The notes beneath the pieces were generated by a model. It was given only the letters and a program-made list of their open reading frames with translations, had not been told where the DNA came from and made no database searches. Positions 12,772 through 24,100 of a stretch of 39,560 bases of DNA are shown here, piece by piece. A program made the translations under genes and the position numbers. Every line of letters begins with the position of its first letter. Positions within the stretch are counted from its first letter, which is position 1. The stretch comes from a virus. The stretch is taken from positions 1 to 39,560 of IMG/VR virus record IMGVR_UViG_3300035698_007137. One strand, given 5' to 3'.

Positions 12772-13143
12772 ATGAGCAAAGTAAAAGAAGTGCTTAAGCA
12801 GTCAGACGGCAGAAGCATAATAGTATTAGAAAATGGCGAAAGAAAACAAGCTTCAAGAGCTAGATTAGCCATGCACCCTGTTAAACCAGGCGACGAATAT
12901 GAAAAGCTAGAGTATGACGTTGTTGAAAGCGACAGAACTGTTAAACCTAAAGAGGTAGCTAAAAAAGATAATGAAGAACAAAGTCTTTTGGAAACGGCTG
13001 AGAAAGTTCTTGCTATCGACAAAAAAGACAATTACATTGAGTTTTTTGCTGCAAACGGGATAGACGACTCAGAAGCTACAAAAAACAGCATCAGACGAGA
13101 CCTTTTACAAAAATGGATTAAAAACAACACCATATTTACTTAA
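12772..13143 (+). CDS. Hypothetical virion-region protein
   Basis: 123 residues. The N-terminal 50 residues are strand-rich (GRSIIVLENGERKQASRARL) and could form a small beta-barrel. The C-terminal part is acidic then helical (LLQKWIKNNTIFT). Located between the capsid block and the adaptor genes, ended by a strong terminator at 13185-13219. Possibly a head decoration or completion protein; the sequence alone does not decide. Confidence 0.5.
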   Translation: MSKVKEVLKQSDGRSIIVLENGERKQASRARLAMHPVKPGDEYEKLEYDVVESDRTVKPKEVAKKDNEEQSLLETAEKVLAIDKKDNYIEFFAANGIDDSEATKNSIRRDLLQKWIKNNTIFT

Positions 13144-13184
13144 AAGCAGTATTTTCGGTTCTCATAAGAATAGGTTTTAAAGTT

Positions 13185-13219
13185 AAAAGCCCTTTGCTAG
13201 TTAAGTAAAGGGCTTTTTT
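13185..13219 (+). terminator. Intrinsic terminator
   Basis: AAAAGCCCTTT (13185-13195) pairs with AAAGGGCTTTT (13207-13217), followed by T residues. It closes the 11985-13143 transcript. Confidence 0.8.
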
Positions 13220-13257
13220 GTTTACCATTTGCAAAGATTTTTAAATTGATATTTTGT

Positions 13258-13265
13258 TATCTTTG
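13258..13265 (+). promoter_or_regulatory. Bacteroidota-type -7 box
   Basis: TATCTTTG fits TAnnTTTG and lies 17 bp before the ATG at 13282. TTTG at 13228-13231 is 26 bp upstream, somewhat far for a -33 element. Confidence 0.45.
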
Positions 13266-13281
13266 AATTAAATATCTACAA

Positions 13282-13992
13282 ATGCTAATTGACGAAATAT
13301 ACAAGTTGGTTCAAGCCTTGCTTAATAAAGACCAACTAGGTTATTTAAGCCCTATGCAGTATAACCTGTATCTAAACAACGCCTTAAGAAAAGTTTACAA
13401 CAATTATTCTACCGAAATAAAAACAGCAATAAGAAAATCAAATACTCACTTAGAAGGTAAAAATTTCGCGAAGTACTCAGAAAAAGTAAGGCAACTCTTA
13501 GAGTATTATTCTTTTGTCAGAATTATATCAGCAAATTCAGGATTGGCACCACTACCAGTTGACATTGAATGGATTTCAGATGTGTTTACTTTAGCAACAG
13601 AAACAAGCCCTATTAACAGAATTGAAAAAGTGCCTTATTCCGTATTAATGGACTTGCAAAGAAACATATACGCAGCACCTAATGAATGCAGCCCTAAGTG
13701 TTCTAAAATTGGCACAAACCTAGAGGTACTACCAGCAACAATCACAGAGTTTAAAATACATTACTTACGTAAGTTTAAGCCCGCTAAATGGACTTTTGAA
13801 GTAGTGTTAAACAAGCCTATGTTTGATCCAACCGCAAACGACTTTCAAGAAATTGACATGCCGGAAACATCGAAGGACGAAATAGTCTCTTTGGTTTTTG
13901 AAATGGCAGCAATAGGAATTAGAGAATTACAGTTAGCTCAACTAGCTAATCAAGAACAGCAAACCGATACGCAAGAACAAAACATAGACTAA
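13282..13992 (+). CDS. Putative head-tail connector / ring protein
   Basis: 236 residues. It begins with helices (MLIDEIYKLVQALLNKDQLGYLSP), has a middle strand region around the LAPLPVDIEWISDVF motif, and ends with a helix and a Q-rich tail (QQTDTQEQNID). The order adaptor, adaptor, very large tail protein, ejection proteins matches podoviral (T7-type and crAss-like) late operons, where proteins of about this size form rings under the portal. It overlaps the next gene as TAATG. Identity comes from context, with moderate resemblance to Bacteroidota podovirus connectors. Confidence 0.45.
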   Translation: MLIDEIYKLVQALLNKDQLGYLSPMQYNLYLNNALRKVYNNYSTEIKTAIRKSNTHLEGKNFAKYSEKVRQLLEYYSFVRIISANSGLAPLPVDIEWISDVFTLATETSPINRIEKVPYSVLMDLQRNIYAAPNECSPKCSKIGTNLEVLPATITEFKIHYLRKFKPAKWTFEVVLNKPMFDPTANDFQEIDMPETSKDEIVSLVFEMAAIGIRELQLAQLANQEQQTDTQEQNID

Positions 13993-14816
13993 TGGCAACT
14001 ACAAATGATATTACTTACTATGAAGACCCAGAAAAGTGGGGCAAAGCTAAATTTGTTTCTCTTAAAAACATTATAGACAATATATCTTTACTAGCAGAAG
14101 ACGATAGTTACTTTAAAAACACGCCTGAATATATCTTAGAAACATATGGTAAAATGGCCATAAAAGAATTTAACGTAGATGTTTTGTCTAAGAAAAAAGC
14201 CATATCCATAACGGTTCCACCAAACTTAACCTTTCCGTTTCCGAGATTTATGACTGACTGGTTTAGAATATCTGTTTTAAACGAGTGTAACAGCCTAACA
14301 CCATTAAGAGTAAACAACAACCCTACAATAGAAGATTACTTGCAAGACAACGAGGCAGAGCTTCTGTATGATTGTGATGGCAATATATTACAAGGCGACT
14401 CTTTTAACGCAGAGGTTGGTCACTGTAGGGTTCAAATAGACTGCCCTTTAATACCCAATAGTTGTGCAGACTCAGCAAACTATTCAGAAAGCTTTGTAAA
14501 AGAAAACCTAGAAGGAGGCTATTTTGAGTTCAGTCCTGATTTAGACGATAAAATAGTGGTTATAGAATTTGTAACAGCAGGACTAGATGAAGTAAAAGCT
14601 TGTGATATAAAAGTTCATCACAACATGGAAAGAGCTGTTGAGTTTTATATAAAATACTACAGCTTACAAGGAAAAAGAAACGTTCCTCTTAATGAAGTTT
14701 TGTTCCATGAAAAAGAAAAAAAGAAATACTTTAAAAGAGCAATGAGACTTCTAGGAAGTAAAATAACCAAGGAGGAAATATTAGAAATAATAGGAACTCG
14801 ATATTCAGGAATTTAA
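13992..14816 (+). CDS. Putative tail adaptor protein (T7 gp11 / crAss ring-like)
   Basis: 274 residues, TAATG-coupled to the upstream gene. Strand-rich middle with NFxxP-like stretch (PPNLTFPFPRFMTDWFRI) and an acidic loop (DCDGNILQGD). The C-terminal helices, VEFYIKYYSLQGKRNVPL then KKKYFKRAMRLL, resemble the ending of podoviral and crAss-like adaptors in which a helix pair with (Y/F)-x-R-A-x-R packs against the portal. Directly followed (2 bp) by the giant tail tube/stabilisation gene. Placement and C-terminal pattern support the call; no enzymatic motif. Confidence 0.5.
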   Translation: MATTNDITYYEDPEKWGKAKFVSLKNIIDNISLLAEDDSYFKNTPEYILETYGKMAIKEFNVDVLSKKKAISITVPPNLTFPFPRFMTDWFRISVLNECNSLTPLRVNNNPTIEDYLQDNEAELLYDCDGNILQGDSFNAEVGHCRVQIDCPLIPNSCADSANYSESFVKENLEGGYFEFSPDLDDKIVVIEFVTAGLDEVKACDIKVHHNMERAVEFYIKYYSLQGKRNVPLNEVLFHEKEKKKYFKRAMRLLGSKITKEEILEIIGTRYSGI

Positions 14817-14818
14817 TA

Positions 14819-17800
14819 ATGGCAAAGTTAACATCAGTATTTAATAATGGAGTTATGGATAAAGACTTAGATAGGTCTCTAATCCCTAACGGAAACTATA
14901 GACACGCTGAAAACCTTAGATTTCATATTAATGACGGTAGAGATGGTATAGCAACAAACATCAAAGGAAGTTTACTGGTAAGTGACGTAGTATCAAACCA
15001 AGTCTTTAAATGCGTTTCGGCTTATTTTGACGAAGACAAAAACGTTGTTTATTATTTTCTAGCAAGCCCAAACAGAGTTTCCTCAAAAATAGTAGAGTAT
15101 AATATTATAACCGCAGTAACAACGGTAATAATAGAAGACAATCAAAGTATTTTAAGGTTTAATCACAATGGCTACATAACTGGTGTAAACGAAATTAATG
15201 GACTTCTTTTGTTTTCTGAATGGACTAACAATCCTAGAAGAGTAAACATAGAAAGAGCAAAGCAATACGGGTTAAACGGTTTTACCGAAGACGATATAAT
15301 GGTAGCGGTAATACCACCGCACCAAAAATTAAGAATATCATTACAAGACACCATAGGCACAAATGGACAAGAAAACTATATAGCTGAAAAAATGATTTCA
15401 TTTTCTTTTAGGTTTAAATACCTCGATGATGAATACAGCGCATTGGCACCATTTACAAACTTCGCTTTTGAGCCTAAAGCGTTTGATTACAATTATGCCG
15501 AACAGTCTAACCAATCCATGGTAAACAAGTTTAACCAGGTTAAAATAGATTTCTTTACCGGAAACGAACGCGTTGTAGAAATTCAATTAATATTTAAGGA
15601 AAGTGAAAACAATTCTGAATGGATAATAGACGATTTTAATAAAGCCCAACTAGACTATCAGAATAACACAATAGAAACTTTCCTTTTTGATAACTCAAAA
15701 GTTTACAGAGCATTACCAGATAATGTTTTAAGGTCATACTTTGATAATGTACCAAGAGAGGTTAAAGCGCAAACAATAATTGAAGGCAGGTTGCTTTACG
15801 CTAACTACAAAGAGCAGTATGACTTAAAAAACATATTAGGCAATGATATAGCAATGGACTACAAGCTAATACTAGAAAGCCTTGACAATACCATAGATGT
15901 TCTCGAAGACGAGTTAGATGCAGACGGAAACACTACAGGTAATCAAAGAACTGTTCAGCAACCTAGCCTAGTGCCTAAAAGAACCGCTAAATCAAATAGA
16001 GGACTGCAGGTCGGTATAGTCTACCTAGATGAACACGGCAGGTCAACAACTGTTCTCGTAAGCAAAACAAACACTCTTTTTGTTCCTGTAAGCGCAAGCA
16101 CTAAAGAAAACAGAATAAAAGTAGAGCTAAATCACGAGCCACCTTACTGGGCTAAATACTATAGGTTTTTTATAACGCAAGATCAAAAACAATACGACCA
16201 AGTATTACCTACTTTATTTTTTCAAGAAGGTGTTTTTAGATACATAAGAATAGAGCAGTCAGACATTGATAAGTTTAAAAAAGGTGACTACATAATAGTT
16301 AAAGCAGACGGAAGCGGCATTCTGGAAACACTACAAAAAATAAAAATTCTAGAGTTTGAAAGAAAAAACAAAGACTTTCTTTCAGATGAAAATGGTGGAC
16401 AACCTAGCGGTTGGTACATGAAAATATCGACTATTGGTTCAGATGTCGTTTTTGATGAAACAAACTATACTTTTTTAGAAAACAAACACTATAATGAAAC
16501 AGGCAGTGATGGTTCGCCTTTTATGATAACAAATAACGAACTTGATTTTTTTGAAATTAATTACAACGGAATAGGCACGGGTTCATTAACACCAACAGTA
16601 ACTTTTACAGCAGGAGAAGATTTAAGATATTACATAGAAATAACCGATATTATAAGTGTTCCTAATCAATTTAGGTGGCAGTCACAAGAAACAAATGGTA
16701 ACACAAGCAACTGGACAACACTAGACACTAGTACCAGCAATGTTGTTTTAGACGCTGACGTTTCTGTTTCTTTTGCTTCAACAGACTTAAACACCTTAAC
16801 AGATAGATGGCTTATAAAAAAGAATATAGGGTTTATCACTAACGGTAGAAATAGGTCTTACGCAATTATGCCTGTACTTACAGAAATAACAGCAGGTACA
16901 ACTATAACGCTAAAATACTTTTCCGCAAGAGAACAAAGCCCAGCTTCACAATCTTTTTCAATAACACAAACAGCTAATAGAAATTACAGAAACTTTGAAG
17001 AATGGTTTTATGGCGATGAAATATACTCATTAATAGAGTTGTCTCCAGGATTTAATTTTACTAATCAAAAAATTTGGATAAGAAAAGGCAATGTAAGCAA
17101 CTTTAATCCACAAAACTCTAGGGCTTTTAACAACATCTCTATTTCAGAAACAGGAACCACCTACACCCTTATAATTGAATCAGAAGGCGAGAAAAACCAA
17201 ACAAGAGAGATTTACTCAGACGTTTTCACAGAGGTTAGGAAATTAGAGAATCTACCTATATTTGAAACAGAAGGTACAGACCAAGTTCCTAACATTTATT
17301 ATGAAATTGGTAAAACATATCAAATACAATCCAACAATCATTCACACATAACGTCTGAATATGAAACAGATATAAGTAACACATTAGGCGATATTTCACA
17401 GTCATTTCCACTACAACCATTAACAGTTACACTAGATTGGTTTAGCGCATGGTCTTATGGCAACGGTGTAGAAAGCTATAAAATTAGAGACGAGTTCAAT
17501 CAAGTAGGTTTAGATGTCGGCATAAGAACGTTAAGCACAATAAAAGAAGCTTACAAAGAAATAACCAGAATAGCAGATATTACGTGGAGCGACCTTTATA
17601 ACGACGACTCTAGTTTTAACGGACTTAATTGGTTTAATCTTTCTAACGCTAACTTTATACTGCTAGATATAGAAAACGGCAGCATACAACGCATAGACAA
17701 TGACAACGGAAACTTGCTTTGCCTACAAGAAAGCGCAATAGGAACACTGCCATACAACAAAGAAGTAATCTTTTCAGCAACGGGCGAGTCCGTAATAAGC

Positions 17801-18790
17801 GTTGCTAACAACGTCTTAGACGCTAGAAGCTGGCGGTCTTATGCCGATGGGGAACATGGTATATCGAAAAACCCAGAAAGTTATGTTAAAAGAGAAGGTA
17901 GAAAATACTTTACAGATCAGCAAAGAGGAAACATAATACAAGTAGGAAACGATGGTCTAACAACTATTAACCAATTCGGACTAGAGTATGAAACCTCAAA
18001 TATAATGGCGCAAAACAAAACAGCAAGTCTTGTCGCTGCATATGATTTTAAGCATAAAGAATACGTGGTTTATATTCCTAGTCAAAACAAATGTCTGGCA
18101 TATAAACCTACTCGTAATGGGTTTCCAAATTACTTCTTGTTTGAACCCGATTTTATGATTAATGCAAACAATGAGTTTTACGCATGGAAAAATGGAATCA
18201 TGCATAAAATGAACACAACTTCTGTTTACAATAATTTTTTTGGACAACAAAGCCTTAGTAAAATTAAGTTTTTTGAAAACGCAGAACCTACAACTAAAAA
18301 AACATGGAAAAACATAGCCCTTCAAAGCAATAAGCCATGGAGCGCAGCTCTACAAACAAACCTTACTTCAAACCAAATATTAGAAAGCGATTTTTACAAG
18401 TTTGAGGACTATTTCCATGCTGCAATAAGAGGTAACACAAACTCAAATACAGAGTCAAACAGCACATACGGTATAGGTAGATACCAAATATTTAACGGAA
18501 CAATAAACGCAACCGCCGGACTACCTTCAACCATGAGTATAGGCGATACTTTGTTTAGTGCTTCTCTAATTTTTGCCGCTGTAGTAATAACAGATATTCA
18601 AAGCGGAGTTATAACAACAAGTAATTTATTGCTTAACACCGTTGAAAGCTTTTTAATGTACAGTAAAAATCAAACTATTGACGGGCAAAGCATTAGAGGG
18701 GATATATTAGAGGTAGAGCTAACATACCAAGGCAATGAGTTTGTAGAATTAAGAGCAGTTGACTTTGAGGTTGCGCAATCCAACTATTAA
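14819..18790 (+). CDS. Large tail tube / stabilisation protein (T7 gp12- or crAss-stabilisation-like)
   Basis: 1323 residues. The N-terminus has the hallmark of this group, a G-(V/M)-(M/N)-D-K-D-L-D...L-(I/V/Y)-P-N-G-x-Y-R-x-A-x-N-(L/V)-R pattern: FNNGVMDKDLDRSLIPNG then NYRHAENLRFHINDGRDG. The body is beta-rich throughout with many aromatic and Asn/Thr residues, and shows repeated propeller-like strands (GRSTTVLVSKTNTLF, IIQVGNDGLTT, KEYVVYIPSQNK). Such proteins form the distal tail tube/nozzle hub. Ends at a strong terminator (18855-18887). No enzymatic domain is visible, though the large size leaves room for one. Confidence 0.65.
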   Translation: MAKLTSVFNNGVMDKDLDRSLIPNGNYRHAENLRFHINDGRDGIATNIKGSLLVSDVVSNQVFKCVSAYFDEDKNVVYYFLASPNRVSSKIVEYNIITAVTTVIIEDNQSILRFNHNGYITGVNEINGLLLFSEWTNNPRRVNIERAKQYGLNGFTEDDIMVAVIPPHQKLRISLQDTIGTNGQENYIAEKMISFSFRFKYLDDEYSALAPFTNFAFEPKAFDYNYAEQSNQSMVNKFNQVKIDFFTGNERVVEIQLIFKESENNSEWIIDDFNKAQLDYQNNTIETFLFDNSKVYRALPDNVLRSYFDNVPREVKAQTIIEGRLLYANYKEQYDLKNILGNDIAMDYKLILESLDNTIDVLEDELDADGNTTGNQRTVQQPSLVPKRTAKSNRGLQVGIVYLDEHGRSTTVLVSKTNTLFVPVSASTKENRIKVELNHEPPYWAKYYRFFITQDQKQYDQVLPTLFFQEGVFRYIRIEQSDIDKFKKGDYIIVKADGSGILETLQKIKILEFERKNKDFLSDENGGQPSGWYMKISTIGSDVVFDETNYTFLENKHYNETGSDGSPFMITNNELDFFEINYNGIGTGSLTPTVTFTAGEDLRYYIEITDIISVPNQFRWQSQETNGNTSNWTTLDTSTSNVVLDADVSVSFASTDLNTLTDRWLIKKNIGFITNGRNRSYAIMPVLTEITAGTTITLKYFSAREQSPASQSFSITQTANRNYRNFEEWFYGDEIYSLIELSPGFNFTNQKIWIRKGNVSNFNPQNSRAFNNISISETGTTYTLIIESEGEKNQTREIYSDVFTEVRKLENLPIFETEGTDQVPNIYYEIGKTYQIQSNNHSHITSEYETDISNTLGDISQSFPLQPLTVTLDWFSAWSYGNGVESYKIRDEFNQVGLDVGIRTLSTIKEAYKEITRIADITWSDLYNDDSSFNGLNWFNLSNANFILLDIENGSIQRIDNDNGNLLCLQESAIGTLPYNKEVIFSATGESVISVANNVLDARSWRSYADGEHGISKNPESYVKREGRKYFTDQQRGNIIQVGNDGLTTINQFGLEYETSNIMAQNKTASLVAAYDFKHKEYVVYIPSQNKCLAYKPTRNGFPNYFLFEPDFMINANNEFYAWKNGIMHKMNTTSVYNNFFGQQSLSKIKFFENAEPTTKKTWKNIALQSNKPWSAALQTNLTSNQILESDFYKFEDYFHAAIRGNTNSNTESNSTYGIGRYQIFNGTINATAGLPSTMSIGDTLFSASLIFAAVVITDIQSGVITTSNLLLNTVESFLMYSKNQTIDGQSIRGDILEVELTYQGNEFVELRAVDFEVAQSNY

Positions 18791-18854
18791 ATATATATTT
18801 GCATTCATACTTTTAGTTTTGTCATTTTGGTTTTTGGCATTTGTTTATTTTCTT

Positions 18855-18887
18855 AAAACGCTGCGATTTATTTTGCAGCGTTTTTTT
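18855..18887 (+). terminator. Intrinsic terminator
   Basis: AAAACGCTGC (18855-18864) pairs perfectly with GCAGCGTTTT (18875-18884), with T residues to 18887. Confidence 0.85.
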
Positions 18888-18925
18888 GTTTTACCCATTA
18901 ACTAAAATAAACAACTTTATTTACG

Positions 18926-18933
18926 TATTTTTG
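18926..18933 (+). promoter_or_regulatory. Bacteroidota-type -7 box
   Basis: TATTTTTG fits TAnnTTTG and is 18 bp before the ATG at 18951, starting the ejection-protein transcript. No clear -33 TTG. Confidence 0.4.
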
Positions 18934-18950
18934 ATTAAAATATAAACGTT

Positions 18951-19613
18951 ATGCCAGTACCTTTTGCAGCAATATCAGCAGGGATAGGATTAGTTACTAG
19001 TGGGGTCGGTTTCTTTCAAGCTCAAAAACAAGAGAGAGACGCTGCCCGTGCGCTCAATGCCTTTAGAAGACAAGAGCTCGTAAATCCAGCTAGAGACATA
19101 CAAATATCCACCTTAAAAGCAGACCAACAAACTGATGCTAACTTGTCGTCCATGGCTACTAGTGTTGATGCTATACAACGCACAGGCGCGAGAGGCGTTA
19201 TAGGGGCAGTTCCTCGATTGTCAGAAAACAACATAATGGTGCAAAACCAAATATCACAAGATATAGCAGACCAAGAAATTAGAAGAGAATTTGCTATTGC
19301 AGATGGGGAAGAGAGAATAAGAGGAATACGCGAAGCAAGAGAAACAAACGCAATACTAGGTTTAGGACAGCAAGCGCAAGTTGGTAGAGAAAATGCGGCA
19401 AATTCATTAAACAGTTTTGCTTCATCATTATTAGCATTTAGCGATACACCTAGAAAAAACGAAGCTTTTGGACTAAACAACACAAATAATGTAGACCCAA
19501 TAACGGGAACTTTAGGCATTAACAATCTTGCTTCTGGTTTTGTTAATCAAAATTTTCGTCAATCGGAAAACCCACTAGTCGCTTTTAGAAGAAATAATAA
19601 TATCGGTCAATAA
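18951..19613 (+). CDS. Putative internal virion / ejection protein (T7 gp14-like)
   Basis: 220 residues. A hydrophobic, glycine/alanine-rich N-terminus (AAISAGIGLVTSGVGFFQA) is followed by a long alanine/glutamine/arginine-rich helical body (RDAARALNAFRRQEL, EIRREFAIADGEERIRGIR). This layout, a hydrophobic start plus a coiled-coil body, is typical of the smallest podoviral ejection protein, which inserts in the host outer membrane during DNA entry. The two following genes have the order and sizes of the other ejection proteins. Coupled to the next gene by TAATG. Confidence 0.6.
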   Translation: MPVPFAAISAGIGLVTSGVGFFQAQKQERDAARALNAFRRQELVNPARDIQISTLKADQQTDANLSSMATSVDAIQRTGARGVIGAVPRLSENNIMVQNQISQDIADQEIRREFAIADGEERIRGIREARETNAILGLGQQAQVGRENAANSLNSFASSLLAFSDTPRKNEAFGLNNTNNVDPITGTLGINNLASGFVNQNFRQSENPLVAFRRNNNIGQ

Positions 19614-21166
19614 TGGAACAACCAACAGTATTTGGAACCGCAGCCCAACAACTTAGAGCAAACCCTATAAACAACATAGGCAGCATTGTTGAGGAAAACA
19701 TAAGGTATTGGAACGCAGTAGACACAGAGGAAGAGGCGCAACGTAAAGCAGCAGAGCTTAGACGAGCAGAGTTTACTTACAAGCAGTCAAAAGACAAGCA
19801 AGATGCAATACTAAAAGTGGTAGATGCATTAAAAGTTCCAGAAAGCAGCGGTTTTTTTGACTACCAAGTAGGTGGCGCCATTAAGGCAAGGCAAGAAAAA
19901 CTAGGGGCAGCAGCTCAAAAAACTAGTCAAGGTTCAGGTGATATAATAGGTTTGTCAATACTAGGTAAAAAACTAGAAGAAGAAATAAAGATACTATCAA
20001 ACTTGAACAATGCAAGTCAAGTAACAGCGGAAAGACTTCAAGGAAAGCAACCTAACCCTGCTTTAGACAGAAAGGCAGTTGGTTTTTATGAAATGATAAC
20101 CAAGCACCTTCATTCTTTTGACAATGAAAAAGGTAAAATATTAGGCACAAACCCGCTTACGGGAGAAAATGTTGAATACTCTCTTGAGGAATTTAACAAG
20201 ACCATAAGAGAACTAGATTTCTCTCCTGTAACAAACTTTAACGCGCTTGCAAAAACAATAGCAACCAACATAGAACAAGCAAATTTAGACGGCAACATAT
20301 CAGTAACAGACGACAATAGAGCAACAGCTTTTAATGATGCATTAAACGCCATGTCTAACACTAGAACAGCTAAAGAGTATGCTTTCTTTATCAATTATAA
20401 AAATAGCGCAAACAATCCAAGTGTTTTAGACACTTTCGATACAATGAGCGTAGAAGAACTAGCAAAAACTAAAAACGAACTAGCAAAAGATTTTTCTGAA
20501 AACGATATTGAAAAGGCATTAAAAACAACAAGAAATACTTTAGACAACAGGCTAAACGAAGAAAGGATTAGAACCAGTAGAGAAAACAGAAACAAAGAAA
20601 CGTTAACTTATTCTCTTAAAACACAAGAAGACGGTAGCAAGCTAATTCAAACAAGATTTAAAGGAACAAACGTTAAGTTGGGCGCAAGAGATTCCGTGAT
20701 TGGTATAGGTGGAACTTTCTCAATACCTTCAAATAGTCAAAGAAACCCAGCAAACATATTAGCTACTGATGTAGTTCGTGCCGCTAACGGTCAGTTCTAC
20801 ATAGCAGGCTTACAAGAACGAGAAGTAAAAGGAAAACAGCTTTTTGAAAACGGGGTGCCTGTTTTTCAAGAAAAGTCAAGCTTTGTTACAGACAAGGACG
20901 GCATTATTAAAACAGACGCAAGAGGAAACAACATAGTAAAAGTTACAAAAGAGCCTGTATTTGAAACAAAAACCGTAAAGGAAGATGTTTTAATAACAGA
21001 CGATAGAGAGGTCTCAGGTGCTTTTTTAAACATGACAGACCCAAGAACAAATCTTAGGTTTACAAGCGATAATGTAGCAAGAGAATACTTTATAAATATA
21101 AGCAGAACAGCGCCAGCAACAAACCAAACACCAACAACACCAACAACACCAAAATTTAACGGTTAA
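19613..21166 (+). CDS. Putative internal virion / ejection protein (T7 gp15-like)
   Basis: 517 residues, TAATG-coupled to the gp14-like gene. Mostly helical, with an N-terminal VEENIRYWNAVDTEEEAQRKA and a central region rich in N, A and K. The C-terminal third is strand-rich (FYIAGLQEREVKGKQLF, VKVTKEPVFETKTVKEDVLIT) and finishes with a threonine/proline tail. It sits between the small and giant ejection proteins as in T7-like operons. No enzymatic motif recognised; assignment is by order, size and composition. Confidence 0.5.
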   Translation: MEQPTVFGTAAQQLRANPINNIGSIVEENIRYWNAVDTEEEAQRKAAELRRAEFTYKQSKDKQDAILKVVDALKVPESSGFFDYQVGGAIKARQEKLGAAAQKTSQGSGDIIGLSILGKKLEEEIKILSNLNNASQVTAERLQGKQPNPALDRKAVGFYEMITKHLHSFDNEKGKILGTNPLTGENVEYSLEEFNKTIRELDFSPVTNFNALAKTIATNIEQANLDGNISVTDDNRATAFNDALNAMSNTRTAKEYAFFINYKNSANNPSVLDTFDTMSVEELAKTKNELAKDFSENDIEKALKTTRNTLDNRLNEERIRTSRENRNKETLTYSLKTQEDGSKLIQTRFKGTNVKLGARDSVIGIGGTFSIPSNSQRNPANILATDVVRAANGQFYIAGLQEREVKGKQLFENGVPVFQEKSSFVTDKDGIIKTDARGNNIVKVTKEPVFETKTVKEDVLITDDREVSGAFLNMTDPRTNLRFTSDNVAREYFINISRTAPATNQTPTTPTTPKFNG

Positions 21167-21170
21167 GATA

Positions 21171-24100
21171 ATGCAAGACAACAACGATCCTATTAAAAGA
21201 AAAGAGTTATTTGATTATTTTAAATCAGAAAACCTTACTGATTTAGATTTTGATGCTTTTTCCGCTGCATACTCTTCACGAGAAAAAAGTGACGAAATAT
21301 ATGAATACCTATTATCAAGAAACCTAACGGAAATAGCTTCTAATGACTTTTACTTATCTTACTTTGGGGATGTAAAGCAAACACCAAATGTTTCAGAAAA
21401 CAACCAAGCTCGTAGACCTAAATCACAACAACCACAACTACCTGGTGTTTCAGTAAAAAAAAAAGACGGTACTTCCCTATCTTCAACTGCTACATCAGAA
21501 TTGGCAGCTACCAGTTTGGAATCTTCAATCTCAAAGGCCAGTGGGTTTTCGGATTTGCCAAAGCAAGCGCAAACTAAAAAATCGGCACCACTATCTTTTG
21601 AACAAGTTGATTTTGACCCAGACTTCTTAGAAGGTAAAGTTGCAGAAAAGTATAATCAAACTCTTTTAAACACAGACCAAGAAACTAAAAACAAATACTA
21701 CGAGTGGGCGGCTATAAGAAATTTAACCGGTTCAGACAGAAAAGAGGTTGCACTAAAAACAAAACCGCTAACAATAGAAAACTATAATGATACGCTAGGT
21801 TTTTTAGACTCTTTTACAATGAATCTAAAAACAAGTGTTACAAATGCTTTTTCTAGCGCAAAAGAAACCAAACGAGATACGCAGTCACAGTTGGACGAAC
21901 GCAATAAAGAACGTCAAGCAAAAGGCGCAAAAGAAGCTGTAGAAAAAGATATTCTACAAAAAAAATACAAGACATTTTTAGAAGGACTAAATAACCCAGA
22001 GCAACAAAAAAAAATAGAGCAGTTAGTTTTTCTCGAAGACGAAATTAATCAAAACACAATATTCAAGACAAACAAAAAGCTACCTGAAATTGAAAAGCAA
22101 ATAAATCAAATAGACATAAACCGTGTATCTTTATCTAAAGAGTATGAAAGACTAGAAAACAAACTAGCAACGACAAATTACGCAACAAAAGAAGAGCAGG
22201 TTGAGGATGTAAATGCTATAAACAGAACAGGCCAAGCAATAAATACTGAAATAAAAAACAGAAACAGAATAGCAAGCGAAGCAAAAGCCCAAATAGATGA
22301 GTCACTAGCTATAGAATCGTCAATAGGAAGTCTTAAGGATGAAGTATCTTTATTAAAGAAAAGCTATGAGTTTGGCGATAAAACAACAAACATGTTAGCT
22401 GCTGGAATTTCAGAAATAGGCTCTAATTTACTGTACTCAGCAGAAAGATTAAGCGCTTTAACAGATGTGTCAGGGGCAAATAATCTAAGTCCACAAGAAG
22501 TAGCTAGAAGACGACAAGCTAAGTTAAAGCAATTACAAAGCGAAGCCTTAAACAGAAGAGCTACTTTAAACACCTTTAGAGAAAACACGATACCACCAAG
22601 CGTTGAGCTAGAAAAAATAAGTTCTTTTGGCGATTTTGGTGAGTTTGCTTACGATGCTCTAATTCAAACAACGCCTACGCTTGCTCAACTGCTCATACCA
22701 AAAATAGGAATAGCCTCTTTTGCTGTGTCTCAACAAGCTAGTAATGAGCTAAACATAAGACAAAGAATAATAGAAAATAAGGTAGAGCTAGATGGTGTAA
22801 GCGAAAAACTAAACCTGGCAAATGTTCCATTAGAAGAAAAGTCTTCTTTATTAAAAAGAAAAGCCCAGTTAGAAGCTATAAAAGTACCGAATGAATTAGA
22901 GGTTTTTGGTGTTTCAGCAGGTCTTGTCGCAGTTGAACTAGGACTTATGCAGTTAGGTACTATACGCTTACTGGGTAACTTAAAAAGAGCAGCTATGACA
23001 GGCACTCAAACTGAATTAAAAACGGCTGTTTCAAGCTCGTTCTTAAAAAAGTTAGGTGTAGGAACTGTAGGGTACACTAAAGACGTTCTAGGTGAAGGCG
23101 TTGAGGAAGGTGGTATAACCTTAGCTACAAACTTAGCTGACATGCTTATTTTAGGGGAAAACTATAACCAAGACGGTTCCCAAAGAAACATAGCAGACGG
23201 AACTTTAAGCGCAACGGCCGGAGGTTTAATTGTTGGTGGTGTTCTTTCAGGAACTACGTCAGCGGTAGGATTTGCCGCTAGAGAAATAGCAGATAAAAAC
23301 GCAAGAACAACAATAGTAGCAAATACTATTGAATCAGAAGGCCTGCTTAATAACATAGACTTAATAAACCAAAGCCCGTTTAGAACACAGCAAGAAAAAT
23401 CTACAATTATTGAAGGCTACCAAAACAGGCTTACTGAGCTAAATAAGCAAAATGCTAAAATTATAAACACAACTTTTGATGCTTACGACAACATGCGTCC
23501 AGAAGACAAAAGAAGAGTTCTTGATATAAGCAACGAGTCCACAGCTATATCAATGACTATTTTTAGCTTATCTAAGAACATAGACAATGCAGCAATAGAA
23601 GACAGTATAGCAATAAACTCTTTAAATAAAAGGCAAACAGAACTAGAAAGCGAAAAAACAAACTTATTAAGAGCCTCGTCCCCTAGCCTAGAAATTACAG
23701 AAAACGGGAACACAATTAAACTAGACTCTAATAAAGAAATATTTGAGAAAATAGCAGATGATAATTTTATAGAAAGCTTTGCAAACGGATTAGTCAAAAT
23801 TGAGCTAAACAATAATGAAGAAGCTTTTGAACTACTTAACCAAAGAGTAGAAGAGTTTAATAGAACAAAAAATATAGTTCAACAAACAATAGCACAAGCG
23901 GTAAACACCAAAGACACTTTTTTCGACGAATTAGAAAACGAAGAAGACGCAATTACTAGGTTAAAAGAGCAAATCGATCCTGCAAAAAACAGAACAGAAG
24001 AGGTTAATAGAATAGCGCAAGAGCATACAGAAAGCTACGTAGCCTACCTAGAAGAAAACAATCAGCTAGACAAACTTCGAGACAGTAGTTTTGTGCAAAA